Part shown: positions 1 to 8,705 of the stretch, piece by piece
Numbering within the stretch: position 1 is the first letter of the stretch
How the letters are laid out: the number at the start of each line of letters is the position of its first letter
From: Fibrobacter sp.
GTDB lineage: Bacteria > Fibrobacterota > Fibrobacteria > Fibrobacterales > Fibrobacteraceae
NCBI GenBank assembly: GCA_024398935.1
Contig: JAKSIH010000008.1
Location: 22,487 to 86,486 of the forward strand
DNA length: 64,000 nucleotides
Reading direction: 5' to 3'
Made by a program: the position numbers and the translations under genes
The notes under the pieces: generated by a model
Databases searched by the model: none
What the model was told of the DNA's origin: nothing
The model's input: the letters and a program-made list of their open reading frames with translations, nothing else

Positions 1-754
1 CGTTGTGGATAAAATAACGGAATCGCCTGCCTCCCAGCATTCCTGCAAAGACCAGTTCAGAAAGATTCTCGGGCATAGGCATGACCGCAGCCACCGTGTG
101 GGATGGCGGGCCTCCGATAAAGATGCTGACCTTCAGGGGGCGGCCTTCTTCGATGGCCTTGCGATGGTGCCTTGCGATGTCCCGCTTAATCTGGTAGTGA
201 AGTCCGCATTCCTTTCCTGGAACATAGCTGTTGCCTGACATCTGAATGCGGTACATGCCCAAGTTGGTGGTCATGATGCTTGACTTTTCGCCGGGACGGG
301 TAGCGACCTGGGGAAGTGTTACAAAGGCACCTCCATCCAGGGGCCAACTCTTGATCTGGGGCAGGTCCTGAAGATTGCATTCCCTAAAATCCTGAATGGA
401 ACCGCTCCTGCAGGGCAGAGCGCAAATGCCCGCCTTTGCTGCAGTCAGAAGCTTGAACGGATTGGGGTGCTTGAAGAATTCTACAGGGTTTGACTTGAAA
501 AGAACTGCGGTCTTTGTGCCTTTTAGGCTTTTTCTAAAAAGAAAGTCGAGTCGTTCCTGGGTTCCGAAAATGTTACAGGCAGCCCTGAAGGGGCTTCCCT
601 TGACCTTCTCGAAAAGAAGCGCCGGACCACCCGCTTCAAAGGTCTGACGGGCTATTTCTGCCATTTCCAGATCAGGATCCACTTCCTGATGGACACGCTT
701 AAGCATGCCTGCCTTTTCTAAATCCAGCAGTGCCTGTTCAAGTGATTTGTACAT
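1..754 (-). CDS. UbiD-family decarboxylase (C-terminus cut by window edge)
   Basis: About 251 residues of the N-terminal part are visible, beginning MYKSLEQALLDLEKAG. The stretch GGPALLFEKVKGSPFRAACN, the block LPQIKSWPLDGGAFVTLPQV and the N-x-GMYR-x-Q motif (NLGMYRIQMSG) are typical of UbiD enzymes, prenylated-FMN (de)carboxylases often used in quinone synthesis. The start lies 3 bases after the stop of the SRPBCC gene, so the two are probably co-transcribed. The substrate cannot be told from sequence, and the C-terminal half lies outside the window. Confidence 0.88.
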   Translation of the reverse strand, partial: MYKSLEQALLDLEKAGMLKRVHQEVDPDLEMAEIARQTFEAGGPALLFEKVKGSPFRAACNIFGTQERLDFLFRKSLKGTKTAVLFKSNPVEFFKHPNPFKLLTAAKAGICALPCRSGSIQDFRECNLQDLPQIKSWPLDGGAFVTLPQVATRPGEKSSIMTTNLGMYRIQMSGNSYVPGKECGLHYQIKRDIARHHRKAIEEGRPLKVSIFIGGPPSHTVAAVMPMPENLSELVFAGMLGGRRFRYFIHN

Positions 755-757
755 GGC

Positions 758-1252
758 TTAACCGGCAGTGGCGGCGTTGTCCAGGGATTCAAAACTTTGA
801 GTCTGTTTCTTGGCTTCAACGGCCATATAGATTTCGCGTGCGGCCTTGCGGCTCGGAATCGCATAGACAATGCTTGCCTTGTCCATAATTTCGGCGAAGG
901 TTTCTTCCGGGAAAACATTAAAACCCTGGAAGGAGAACTTGTCGTAACAGGTGGTCAGGTTCCCTTCGGAAACGAACTGGTGTACCGCATTAAAACCACG
1001 GAAGGGACCTTCGTTAAGACGGACGGTAACCTTGCTTTCGGTAGAGGCTGCGATAATGCCTGTCCATGAAATTTTCTTGAAGCCAACCATCACGACATAC
1101 TTTACGATTTCTCCTGCCTCCAGAGTCTTGGGCAGGGTGTAGTGAATGACGGGGCTTTTGCCGATGGTCAGATTCATGGGCGCAAAACGGATAGTCTCCA
1201 GCACGTTTGCCAAAGAATACTCCTGCCATGAAGTTTGACTAAATTGAACCAT
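758..1252 (-). CDS. SRPBCC-like (START/polyketide-cyclase fold) protein
   Basis: A 164-residue cytoplasmic protein with no signal peptide. I chose the start at 1252 (MVQFSQTSWQEY) because the longer frame runs into the neighbouring glycosyltransferase gene. The alternation of strands, with IRFAPMNLTIGKSP near the start, KKISWTGIIAAS in the middle and a C-terminal helix, is what SRPBCC ligand-binding folds show (for example WxxxI and FRGFNAVHQF). It sits 3 bases upstream of the UbiD gene, so it may bind a hydrophobic substrate or product of that pathway. That role is inferred from context; the fold call is moderate. Confidence 0.6.
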   Translation of the reverse strand: MVQFSQTSWQEYSLANVLETIRFAPMNLTIGKSPVIHYTLPKTLEAGEIVKYVVMVGFKKISWTGIIAASTESKVTVRLNEGPFRGFNAVHQFVSEGNLTTCYDKFSFQGFNVFPEETFAEIMDKASIVYAIPSRKAAREIYMAVEAKKQTQSFESLDNAATAG

Positions 1253-1287
1253 ATGGGAAAATATAGAAAAAATCGTTGAGAACGGGG

Positions 1288-2226
1288 TTAGGTCTTCTCG
1301 TTTAGGGTCAAACGGGATAGCTCCGAGAATGCTGTATCGGGATGGTCTTCCACCCACTGTCTGGATAGTTTAGTCTTGAGAAATCTGCCTTCCACGGAAT
1401 TGTACCAGTGCACGACGCAGGTTTCCGGGCGAAGAAGCCTATTTAGGCGCCTGTGGGTGTTCTTTTTAAACCAGTGGGCGCTGATTTCTGGACCGAGGGG
1501 GTAGAAATAGGGCGCAGGCACTACCTGCATGGAATCGCTACTCTTGTTCCTGGTAACATTCTGCAGAAGTCGGGTGCCTAGACGGAATCGTTTCAGGCGT
1601 TCTTCTTCGGGCATGGTCTTGATGAATTCGAAAGCCTTGGTAATGGTTTCGTTTCCCGGTTCCGAACCGATAACGGCGTTGTTTACCGCTGCGGAGAAGA
1701 GACCTTCAAATGCACGGAAGAGACCGTAGCCTCGAGGAACCCTGGCGCAGAATTCTCGGAAGGCGAACTGCAATCCGCAGAATATCCAGCGGAACGGATT
1801 GATGCTTCCGAAAAGGCTTGCGGGTAAGGCTACAGGTTCTGTTCCTACAAAACCTTTCTGTTCCATAAGCTGTTCGAAGGGTTTCACCATAATGATGTCC
1901 GTGTCCAGATAGACTCCGCCATACTTGAATAGCAGCGCCAGACGCAGTAGGTTTGCCCTACTGGCAGGAGCGGTCAAGGTGTGGAATAGCTTTCCGCAAA
2001 GGCCGTCGTCTCCCAGTCCTTCAAAGTGGCTGTCGCTGACAGGTATGACTTCCAGTCCGGGAATATCCTTGATAAGTTCCCAGCCATCGCCATCCTGCCT
2101 TAAACCTTCGTGAACCAGCCAGATAGAGGTTGGCTTCTGGATATTGTAAGCGGAGCGAATGGCGAGGCCTCCGCTCCAGGGGAACTTAGGACCTAGCCAG
2201 ATGAAGATGAGACGGTTGGGAATCAT
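1288..2226 (-). CDS. GT32-like glycosyltransferase (DXD sugar-binding family)
   Basis: 312 residues. The N-terminus MIPNRLIFIWLGP and the core LLRLALLFKYGGVYLDTDII hold the DXD (DTD) nucleotide-sugar and metal site, as in the Gly_transf_sug/OCH1 family (GT32). No signal peptide or membrane segment is visible, so it probably acts at the cytoplasmic face using a nucleotide sugar. It lies in a minus-strand run with a GT4 enzyme upstream, which points to surface polysaccharide or glycolipid assembly. The acceptor and sugar are unknown. Confidence 0.85.
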   Translation of the reverse strand: MIPNRLIFIWLGPKFPWSGGLAIRSAYNIQKPTSIWLVHEGLRQDGDGWELIKDIPGLEVIPVSDSHFEGLGDDGLCGKLFHTLTAPASRANLLRLALLFKYGGVYLDTDIIMVKPFEQLMEQKGFVGTEPVALPASLFGSINPFRWIFCGLQFAFREFCARVPRGYGLFRAFEGLFSAAVNNAVIGSEPGNETITKAFEFIKTMPEEERLKRFRLGTRLLQNVTRNKSSDSMQVVPAPYFYPLGPEISAHWFKKNTHRRLNRLLRPETCVVHWYNSVEGRFLKTKLSRQWVEDHPDTAFSELSRLTLNEKT

Positions 2227-2245
2227 AAATCAGAAAACCAAAATA

Positions 2246-2563
2246 CTAGAATTCAAAATCAACGGCGCGACGTTCGGTAACGACCTTCTTTACGAAGGAA
2301 ACGATTGCCTGGTGTTCCGGGTGATTCTGGTATACATCCAGGGCTTCCTTGGTGCGGAATGTAGTGTCCAGCGCAATGTCGAATTCGATGTCTCCGTTGC
2401 CCAGTTCTGCCTTGTTGAAGTTGAGACCGGACTCGATGCTTACGAGACCGGGAATCTTGCCTTCCAGGGCATGGAAGGCGTCCACCATCTTCTGACCATT
2501 TTCCTTAGCAGTTGCGCCTTCTGCTTCTGCCTTCAGCTTCCAATAAACGATATGACGGATCAT
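2246..2563 (-). CDS. Dabb (stress-responsive A/B barrel) protein
   Basis: 105 residues starting MIRHIVYWKLK, the usual opening strand of Dabb proteins, with a conserved Y-x-x-HPEHQ (VYQNHPEHQ) near the C-terminus. Dabb proteins form dimeric ferredoxin-like barrels; functions vary and are mostly unknown. Its start overlaps the stop of the upstream GT4 gene by 4 bases (ATGA), which indicates coupled translation. Confidence 0.85.
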   Translation of the reverse strand: MIRHIVYWKLKAEAEGATAKENGQKMVDAFHALEGKIPGLVSIESGLNFNKAELGNGDIEFDIALDTTFRTKEALDVYQNHPEHQAIVSFVKKVVTERRAVDFEF

Positions 2564-3747
2564 TTGTTCCTCTTCTTATTTGCGATTTGTTTGTAAAGTT
2601 CCAACTGGCGTCTGAAGCAATCGTCCCAGCTGAACTTTTCAGCATAGGCTCTCGCATTCAACTTTTTTTGCTGCAGGTTGGAATGATAAAGATCTATAAT
2701 GGCGTCTGCAAGACTTTTAGGAGTCCGTTTCCCCAAGATGGTGCCCGCTTCCGATTCCCGGACATGTTCCGCCGCGGCTCCAGTGGCAGCCCCCACCTGG
2801 GCGTTTCCGCAGGCCATGCTTTCTAGAATGGAAAGACCGAATGTTTCCCATCCGGAAAGAGCCAGGCCTAGATCGACGCTGGAATAATAGCGGGCCATTT
2901 CATCGGCTGAATTAATGAAGCCGACATACTGGATATGGGGGTGCCTGGCCACGGCTTCCTTTACTTGCGGAAGGCTTGGACCGGTTCCTGCCAGTACAAG
3001 GGCTGGCTCGCAATTCAGCTTCTCGCTGAGAATGTCGTATGCCCCGAGAACTAGCTCAATGCCTTTCTCCTCGCAGAACCGATGGGGGAAGAAGATGGTC
3101 AGACGATCCGGATTGCCGTCCTTTAGCTGTTGGACCAGGGTTTCGTCTCGCTTGCCGGGATTGAACATCTGGATGTCGCAACCTAGGGGAATCCAGTGGG
3201 ACTTTGGCAAGCCTTTTCTTTCCAGTCGGTTCATGACTTCCTTGCAGGAAACCTGGATGCCGTCGTATCCTCGGAATTCCTGACGGGCGTACCAGAACGC
3301 TGCATCGCGGCAAAATTCGCCGACTAGTTTGTTTGTCTTGTTTGCAACAGGTCTCTCTACATAGGTGATGGGAAAGTCTGCATGCCAGAAACTGAGAAGG
3401 GCTGCCTTCGGTACAATCTTCTTTGCCGCCATCCTTACAACGGTGGGCAATATGTAGGGGGAGCCCACTTCGATGATGTCGGGACGATATTTCCTAAGTA
3501 CGGGCTGGATCTGGGACTGCTTCCAGATGAAACGGTATTCCCAGTTGCCGGGAAAGCGGAAAGCCTTCACGTGCTCGATAATCAGGTTGTCGCTTTTCTT
3601 TTCTGTAAATGTTCTGGAATCAGGCATCACGAAAACAGAGAGAACTTCGTTCTGCCTCTGATAAAAGTCCATCTTCTGCAGGTGGTAGCGACGGACGCCA
3701 CCACCGGATGGACTCCAGAAATTATTGAAATCAACAATCGTGAACAT
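2560..3747 (-). CDS. GT4-family glycosyltransferase
   Basis: 395 residues with a GT-B layout. The N-terminal domain has a glycine-rich loop (SPSGGGVRRYHLQKM) and the C-terminal domain has LTIFFPHRFCEEKGIELVL, then a donor-site motif ending in the conserved E-x7-E (GWETFGLSILESMACGN). This is a retaining GT4 using a nucleotide sugar. It lies 20 bases downstream of the primase-like gene and overlaps the Dabb gene by 4 bases. It probably works with the GT32-like enzyme on a surface glycan; the substrate is not known. Confidence 0.9.
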   Translation of the reverse strand: MFTIVDFNNFWSPSGGGVRRYHLQKMDFYQRQNEVLSVFVMPDSRTFTEKKSDNLIIEHVKAFRFPGNWEYRFIWKQSQIQPVLRKYRPDIIEVGSPYILPTVVRMAAKKIVPKAALLSFWHADFPITYVERPVANKTNKLVGEFCRDAAFWYARQEFRGYDGIQVSCKEVMNRLERKGLPKSHWIPLGCDIQMFNPGKRDETLVQQLKDGNPDRLTIFFPHRFCEEKGIELVLGAYDILSEKLNCEPALVLAGTGPSLPQVKEAVARHPHIQYVGFINSADEMARYYSSVDLGLALSGWETFGLSILESMACGNAQVGAATGAAAEHVRESEAGTILGKRTPKSLADAIIDLYHSNLQQKKLNARAYAEKFSWDDCFRRQLELYKQIANKKRNK

Positions 3748-3767
3748 GGACTCTTGCTGTTGTCGGA

Positions 3768-5654
3768 TTAGGGTTCTTCCTGCATCCTGTTGGACAGCGG
3801 GTCGATGGTCAGGTTACCCTGGTACAGATGGTTGCTGCCCAGACGCTTGGAGTCCACATTCAGGAACAGGTTTCCACCCTTGGATTCCAGCCAGTAGATG
3901 GCATCGGAATCCCTCAGGTAGGCGCGAGGTCCGATAAGTCCTTCTTCGGAATCGATCAGTTCGCCGCCCAGGAAGAACGGAATGTCCAATGCCTTGTAGA
4001 GATCCAGGATTACGGAGGCGCGACGGTCGTAGATGTCGGACAGTTCCGCATGGTCGGATACCTTCAGGTGGTCAATGCCGTCAATCACCACAACCAGGTT
4101 CGGATGCTCCTTCACTTCCTCCTTCAGTGTAGAAAGAAGTTCCACGTTGTCGAAGAGGGGAGAGTCTTCCCAGATTTCCAGACGGTTGCTGCGAACATAG
4201 GACATAAGCTCGCGGGTGGCTTCCAGAATCTTCTGGTTCACACCTTCGTCTTCGCTCTGCTTACGGACCGTCAGGACGGATTCGCCAATGAGCATGGCCA
4301 CCAGCCGGTCAAAAATCTGGCGACGGGGTGTTTCCAGGGCGATGTAGATCAATTTCAGGTTGGGGTTGCTCTGGACCAGATCCAGCGCGAGGCTGGAAAG
4401 CAGGGTGGTCTTCAGGCCGAAGGGCTTGGAAGATACATAGAAGCAGCCAGACTGGATGCCGTCTATTTCCTGGGTCAGCTTGGGGAAGGTATTCAAGGAG
4501 TAGCCGACGCTCACGTCCGGAGGACATCCCATGGCCGTGTCGAAGTTTTCCTTAATGTCCTGGAGAAGCATGGAACGGCGGTGGGTGTGGACTGTATCCA
4601 CTTCAGTTTTTTCCACCAGGGCAAGTAGCTGGTCTGCACCTTTCTTACGGACAACCTGGTCCACCGTTTCTCCCTTGGGCAGCACGATAGACTTGAACTT
4701 CAGGTTCAGTTCCTCGGCCATCTTCAGGTACTTCTGGATGCGGAATTCCTGTTCTCTGCGGTCCTGTTCACGACGGAGAATCACCGTGACGGACTCTGCG
4801 CCGCAGGCCTTTAGCTTGTACAGGTGGCTTAAAGTCAGTTCCTGGTATAAGGTGGAAACAACACCGGGAATGCCAGACAAGTCCGAAGTCAGGGCATCGA
4901 AGAAACCTTCCACGATTACGGGCTTGGTATTGTCCAGCTGCATGTTGAAGGGAATGTCTGCGGGGCCGGAGGCATAGGAAACGTAGGTGTTGGGACCATC
5001 GGCCTCGTCAATAAGCCTTCCGTAGACGGAATGGATCAGCCCTTTTGAATTTCGTGCCGGAATGGTAATGCGGGGCTCGTGGTAGGCTTCCAGGTTATCC
5101 AGGTAGAAACTGATCTGATGACGCTCGATGCCGGACATCATGCAGTAGCTGACAAAGGGTTCCGGGTCGCCGCTGTAGTAGCCGATACCATAGAGCTGGG
5201 CCTGACCGATGCTCCAGCCGCGGGAGGCTAGAAACTCTGCGGAAGACGGACTCTTGCAGGCTGCCCAGTGGCAGTAGCGGACAAAGTTTTCCAGGACTCG
5301 GGTCTTTTCTCCGCCCACTTCCTTGATCCACGGGTGCTCATCCTGCTGAGAGTCTCTTTCCTGGTCCAAGGTACCCAGAAAGTCTACGGCCTCTGCGCGG
5401 GCAGCCTGTTCGTCAAGACCGTTAAAGCGGCTGCGCATTACGAATTCTACCAGATCACCTTCGCTTCCGCACTGTAGGCAGCGGTAGCGCCAGTATCCCA
5501 GGGCGTCGTAGAAGAACAAGGATGTTTCTTCGGGAGAGTGGAACGGACAACACGCGATGAGGTTTCTGCCCCAACGGGAAAGGGGCACCCCCAGCTGGCG
5601 GGGATGGGTCTTGGTGCGCATAATGATGCCTGCGTGTTCTTGATCAATAAGCAT
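3768..5654 (-). CDS. DnaG/DnaB-like fused primase-helicase protein with degenerate motifs
   Basis: 628 residues in three parts, in the order seen in T7 gp4: a CHC2 zinc finger (CPFH near residue 36 and CLQC near 60), a TOPRIM domain (PVIVEGFFDAL near 245), and a DnaB-like RecA domain from about 380. The zinc ligands are intact. The TOPRIM site that is normally FDGD-x-AG reads ILRREQDRREQ, so the second acidic pair is missing. The Walker A region reads SSKPFGLKTTL, lacking the glycine before the lysine. Walker B (LVVVIDGIDHL) is recognisable. No phage genes are nearby. It may be a nucleic-acid-binding ATPase rather than an active primase; that is inference. Confidence 0.75.
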   Translation of the reverse strand: MLIDQEHAGIIMRTKTHPRQLGVPLSRWGRNLIACCPFHSPEETSLFFYDALGYWRYRCLQCGSEGDLVEFVMRSRFNGLDEQAARAEAVDFLGTLDQERDSQQDEHPWIKEVGGEKTRVLENFVRYCHWAACKSPSSAEFLASRGWSIGQAQLYGIGYYSGDPEPFVSYCMMSGIERHQISFYLDNLEAYHEPRITIPARNSKGLIHSVYGRLIDEADGPNTYVSYASGPADIPFNMQLDNTKPVIVEGFFDALTSDLSGIPGVVSTLYQELTLSHLYKLKACGAESVTVILRREQDRREQEFRIQKYLKMAEELNLKFKSIVLPKGETVDQVVRKKGADQLLALVEKTEVDTVHTHRRSMLLQDIKENFDTAMGCPPDVSVGYSLNTFPKLTQEIDGIQSGCFYVSSKPFGLKTTLLSSLALDLVQSNPNLKLIYIALETPRRQIFDRLVAMLIGESVLTVRKQSEDEGVNQKILEATRELMSYVRSNRLEIWEDSPLFDNVELLSTLKEEVKEHPNLVVVIDGIDHLKVSDHAELSDIYDRRASVILDLYKALDIPFFLGGELIDSEEGLIGPRAYLRDSDAIYWLESKGGNLFLNVDSKRLGSNHLYQGNLTIDPLSNRMQEEP

Positions 5655-5708
5655 AATGCTGCCTCGCTTTTTTCTACCGGAAATCTAGATTTTTTTAATT
5701 TTTTGGAT

Positions 5709-6317
5709 ATGATCATTCTTGGAATTGACCCCGGTTCTATTACTACGGGGTACGCATTTTTAGAAAAAAACGGTTCTAGCCTGAAAGTTCTGGAGTATGG
5801 AACCATTCATGCGCCTGCGGCAAACGCCCTGGAAGACCGCCTGCTTCATATTATTTCCAGACTGGAGGAACTTCTGGACCGCTATAGACCCCATGCCTTG
5901 AGTATGGAAGGCGTGTTTTTTGCAAAGAATGCAAAGAGCGCCCTGGTTCTTGGACATATTCGCGGGGCCATTCTGGTTGCCTGTCGCAAGCGAGGACTTT
6001 CCTATAACGAGTATCCTCCCAAGGTGGTGAAACAGGCTGTTACGGGTAACGGCGCTGCGGCAAAGGAACAGGTTGCTTCCATGATTTTTGCACAACTTGG
6101 AATTTCGGGTGGGGATTTGCCTCTGGACGCATCCGATGCACTGGCCATTGCCTGGACTCACGCCAATCCTTCTCCTTTATCCATAGCAATTACGGGAACT
6201 GCTGCAAACCTGAAGAACGGCTCAAAAAAATCCGTCTCCCTAACCAGCCGAAAGAAAAAGGCTACCACAAGGCAGTGGATGGACCTTATTGAAAAAATGG
6301 GAGGGACCATTCAATGA
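5709..6317 (+). CDS. ruvC: Holliday junction resolvase RuvC
   Basis: 202 residues. The start at 5709 gives the canonical RuvC opening MIILGIDPGSITTGYAF; the frame extends upstream but without homology. The four catalytic acids are present: D7, E67 (MEGVFFAKN), D140 and D143 (LPLDASDALAIAW). RuvC cuts Holliday junctions with RuvAB. No ruvA or ruvB is in the window. The gene is divergent from the primase-like gene (54-base gap) and its stop overlaps the M15 peptidase start by 4 bases. The C-terminal tail is lysine-rich and longer than in E. coli. Confidence 0.97.
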   Translation: MIILGIDPGSITTGYAFLEKNGSSLKVLEYGTIHAPAANALEDRLLHIISRLEELLDRYRPHALSMEGVFFAKNAKSALVLGHIRGAILVACRKRGLSYNEYPPKVVKQAVTGNGAAAKEQVASMIFAQLGISGGDLPLDASDALAIAWTHANPSPLSIAITGTAANLKNGSKKSVSLTSRKKKATTRQWMDLIEKMGGTIQ

Positions 6318-6991
6318 ATTTTAGCGAGATTTGCTTTGGTCTCCGCAATCCGGAATCGAGCGATTTTGTGAATGTAAACGGTTACTTTGTCGATAAGGAA
6401 ATTCTTGAAGATTACGACAAATTAACGAAACTCCTGGAAAGGGATGGGTTTAGGCTACAGCTAGAATCCGCCTACCGTAATTTTGAACGTCAGCTCAGCA
6501 TCTGGAATCGAAAAGCTTCCGGCCAGCTAAAACTTCTGGACGCCGCAGGGAACCCCATGGAATGTCCGGAGGATGAGGAACAGCTGATGTATGCTATCCT
6601 TACCTGGTCCGCCCTTCCCGGGGCCAGTCGCCATCATCTAGGTACGGACCTGGATGTGGTTGACGGGAAAGCCTGTCCTGAAGGCTATGAGGTACAACTT
6701 ACGCCTGCTGAATGTGACGGAATGTTCCTGTCGTTCCATCAACATCTCTCGGAACTGATAGATGGTGGAGAGTCCTTTGGATTTAGCCGGGTATTCGTTC
6801 CCGGTCGCGGAAAAATCCAACCGGAAAAATGGCATATTGCCCATTTGCCGACTTCCAGAAAATATTTGGAGAACTTCTCCCTGGAAGGACTTCGACGAAT
6901 TTACGAGAAAACGGAGATTGCCTGCAAGTCGGCGCTTCTGGACAATCTCGAATCGTTAGCTAGAGACTACATCTATCCATACTTTATTTAG
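6314..6991 (+). CDS. M15 (VanY-type) D-Ala-D-Ala carboxypeptidase
   Basis: 225 residues. The zinc motifs of M15B/VanY peptidases are visible: SRHHLGTDLDVVDG (SxHxxGxxxD) and EKWHIAHLP (ExWH), with the substrate-binding ESAYRNFERQ upstream. It trims D-alanine from peptidoglycan stem peptides or precursors. No clear signal peptide is seen, so it may act on cytoplasmic muropeptides. It is coupled to ruvC (ATGA overlap) and is followed 7 bases later by an M14 amidase, which suggests peptidoglycan turnover. Confidence 0.88.
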   Translation: MNFSEICFGLRNPESSDFVNVNGYFVDKEILEDYDKLTKLLERDGFRLQLESAYRNFERQLSIWNRKASGQLKLLDAAGNPMECPEDEEQLMYAILTWSALPGASRHHLGTDLDVVDGKACPEGYEVQLTPAECDGMFLSFHQHLSELIDGGESFGFSRVFVPGRGKIQPEKWHIAHLPTSRKYLENFSLEGLRRIYEKTEIACKSALLDNLESLARDYIYPYFI

Positions 6992-6998
6992 GCCTGCA

Positions 6999-7733
6999 AT
7001 GAATCTGGATGAAAAGACCCGCGGAATTTTTCGTCTCCCTCTGGAGGAATACGGTCGTACCGTTTTAGGCGATCCCCTTCGCTACATTCCCTGTAGAGGC
7101 AAATGCAAGTTACTTGTCATGGCTGGAATTCACGGCGAAGAGCCGGAAACCACTTTCCTGCTAAGTCGCTGCCTTCGGGCTTTTGCGGAACCTTTCGAGA
7201 ATACAGCCTTTATCCTTTGTGCCAATCCCGATGGTATGACTCTCGGTACCCGGGGAAATTTCAATGGTGTAGACCTGAACCGGAATTTTCCTACATCCAA
7301 CTGGAAGGAGGGCTGTGTCTATTCCCGCTCTATCCTGGAGGCGCCTCGGGATACGGCTCTTTCTGCGGGGCGGGTGATGGACCTGTCTATGGGCCCTTCC
7401 TTTTCAGCATTGTCTCCCCAGTTGGTTCCTGAACCGGAAACAATGTCCCTGCTATGCCTCATAGATCGGCTGACGCCGGAAAGTGTGGTATCCATGCATG
7501 CTCCCATTGGCTGTGTCGATGCTCCTAAAAAGACTCCTCTGGTGGATTCCCTATGCGAAACCTTCAATCTTTCCTGGCTTCCCGATATAGGCTATCCTAC
7601 GCCAGGAAGTTTTGGTACCTGGTGCAAGGAACGCTCTCTGGAGTGCGTCACCCTGGAATTGCCGCGACTCTCCCTGGAAGCTCTTTTTGACCGATACGGA
7701 ATCCCTTTCATAGAATTTCTTTCCAGATTATAG
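6999..7733 (+). CDS. M14 zinc carboxypeptidase, MpaA-like murein peptide amidase
   Basis: 244 residues. Zinc ligands H and E lie in VMAGIHGEEPETTF, and NPDG with the GVDLNRNFP block is the M14 substrate signature. The size and lack of signal peptide match MpaA, which cleaves the gamma-D-Glu-diaminopimelate bond in recycled murein peptides. Its place after a VanY-like peptidase supports a role in muropeptide recycling. Ends at a strong bidirectional terminator shared with pssA. Confidence 0.85.
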   Translation: MNLDEKTRGIFRLPLEEYGRTVLGDPLRYIPCRGKCKLLVMAGIHGEEPETTFLLSRCLRAFAEPFENTAFILCANPDGMTLGTRGNFNGVDLNRNFPTSNWKEGCVYSRSILEAPRDTALSAGRVMDLSMGPSFSALSPQLVPEPETMSLLCLIDRLTPESVVSMHAPIGCVDAPKKTPLVDSLCETFNLSWLPDIGYPTPGSFGTWCKERSLECVTLELPRLSLEALFDRYGIPFIEFLSRL

Positions 7734-7737
7734 AAGT

Positions 7738-7783
7738 GAAAAAAAATCCCGGTGTCAGAGAATGGACTGACACCGGTTTTTTT
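7738..7783. terminator. Bidirectional rho-independent terminator between the M14 gene and pssA
   Basis: Perfect 10-bp stem CCGGTGTCAG (7749-7758) and CTGACACCGG (7767-7776) with an 8-base loop, T-tract on the plus strand (7777-7783) and A-tract upstream, so it can stop both convergent genes. Confidence 0.93.
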
Positions 7784-7805
7784 CAATTTTGTCTGGAACA
7801 GGTTT

Positions 7806-8606
7806 TTACTTCTTCTGTTCTGCCATCGCTTCTTCGATGATCTTCTTGCGCTGGATTAATCCGATGGTAAATCCAATGGTCAGGTAGCTTGCCATGAGGA
7901 TCAGCAGGAATTCGGTAATGAAGGGAACATCGGGGGAGACGAACATGAACCCGGAAACATAGGTCACGAGAATCAAAGCTGCCTGGAACAGGTTGAATGC
8001 CTTGTTCTTGCGGGGCTGGAGCTTGGGAAGGAACAGCGGACTTACCATAAGAAGGCCGGTAACCAGCATCACGAATACGGGTACAAAAATCAGCTTGCTG
8101 CTCGGGTCGTTGAAGATTCCCTTGGTGCAAAGGAATGCGATAAGGATTGCGTTAATTGCGCCTGCGAATGTAGAGGGCAGGCCGGAAAAATGATGATGGT
8201 AGGTGTCGGAGTCGCAGGCGTTGTACTTGGCGAGTCGCATTGCTGCGCACAGGACATAGATGGAGAACACAACGATCAGCAGGACGGCGTTCTTGGCAAA
8301 CCATTCCGGGGCGGCGTTCTTATAGCAGAAAAATACGGTAAATGCCGGTGCAAGACCAAATGCAATCAGGTCTGCAAGGCTATCGAACTGGGCTCCGAAC
8401 TCGGAACTGGCGTTAACAAGTCGGGCTGCAAAACCGTCTAGCTTATCCAGGAGAACGCACAGGACGATAAAGTAGGACCCCATGCGGATGGAGTCCGCCT
8501 GTGTAAAGGAGCTGAAGGCCCCGGTTACCCAGCAAATGGCGAACACACCCAGTAGGAAGTTCATGCTGGTAAATGCATTAGGCAAAATAAAACGAGTTTT
8601 TCCCAT
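7806..8606 (-). CDS. pssA: CDP-diacylglycerol--serine O-phosphatidyltransferase
   Basis: 266 residues, integral membrane. The CDP-alcohol phosphatidyltransferase signature D-x2-DG-x2-AR-x8-G-x3-D-x3-D is complete (DKLDGFAARL then EFGAQFDSLAD). The N-terminus FILPNAFTSMNFLLG and the pattern of about six to eight hydrophobic segments fit the PssA subfamily, which makes phosphatidylserine for phosphatidylethanolamine synthesis. No psd gene is adjacent. It appears monocistronic. Confidence 0.92.
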   Translation of the reverse strand: MGKTRFILPNAFTSMNFLLGVFAICWVTGAFSSFTQADSIRMGSYFIVLCVLLDKLDGFAARLVNASSEFGAQFDSLADLIAFGLAPAFTVFFCYKNAAPEWFAKNAVLLIVVFSIYVLCAAMRLAKYNACDSDTYHHHFSGLPSTFAGAINAILIAFLCTKGIFNDPSSKLIFVPVFVMLVTGLLMVSPLFLPKLQPRKNKAFNLFQAALILVTYVSGFMFVSPDVPFITEFLLILMASYLTIGFTIGLIQRKKIIEEAMAEQKK

Positions 8607-8663
8607 CGTTTCCTCCGATATTTCAATCGAGGGTAAAAATAGATAATTAAATGTAAAAAGAAC

Positions 8664-8696
8664 AAAAAAACGCCCCTGTTAGGGACGTTTTTTCAA
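8664..8696 (-). terminator. Rho-independent terminator downstream of the solute-binding protein gene
   Basis: Read on the minus strand: stem CGTCCC/GGGGCG (8671-8687, one G-U pair) followed by seven T residues (complement of 8664-8670). It lies just after the stop at 8706. Confidence 0.85.
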
Positions 8697-8705
8697 AAAT
8701 TGACA

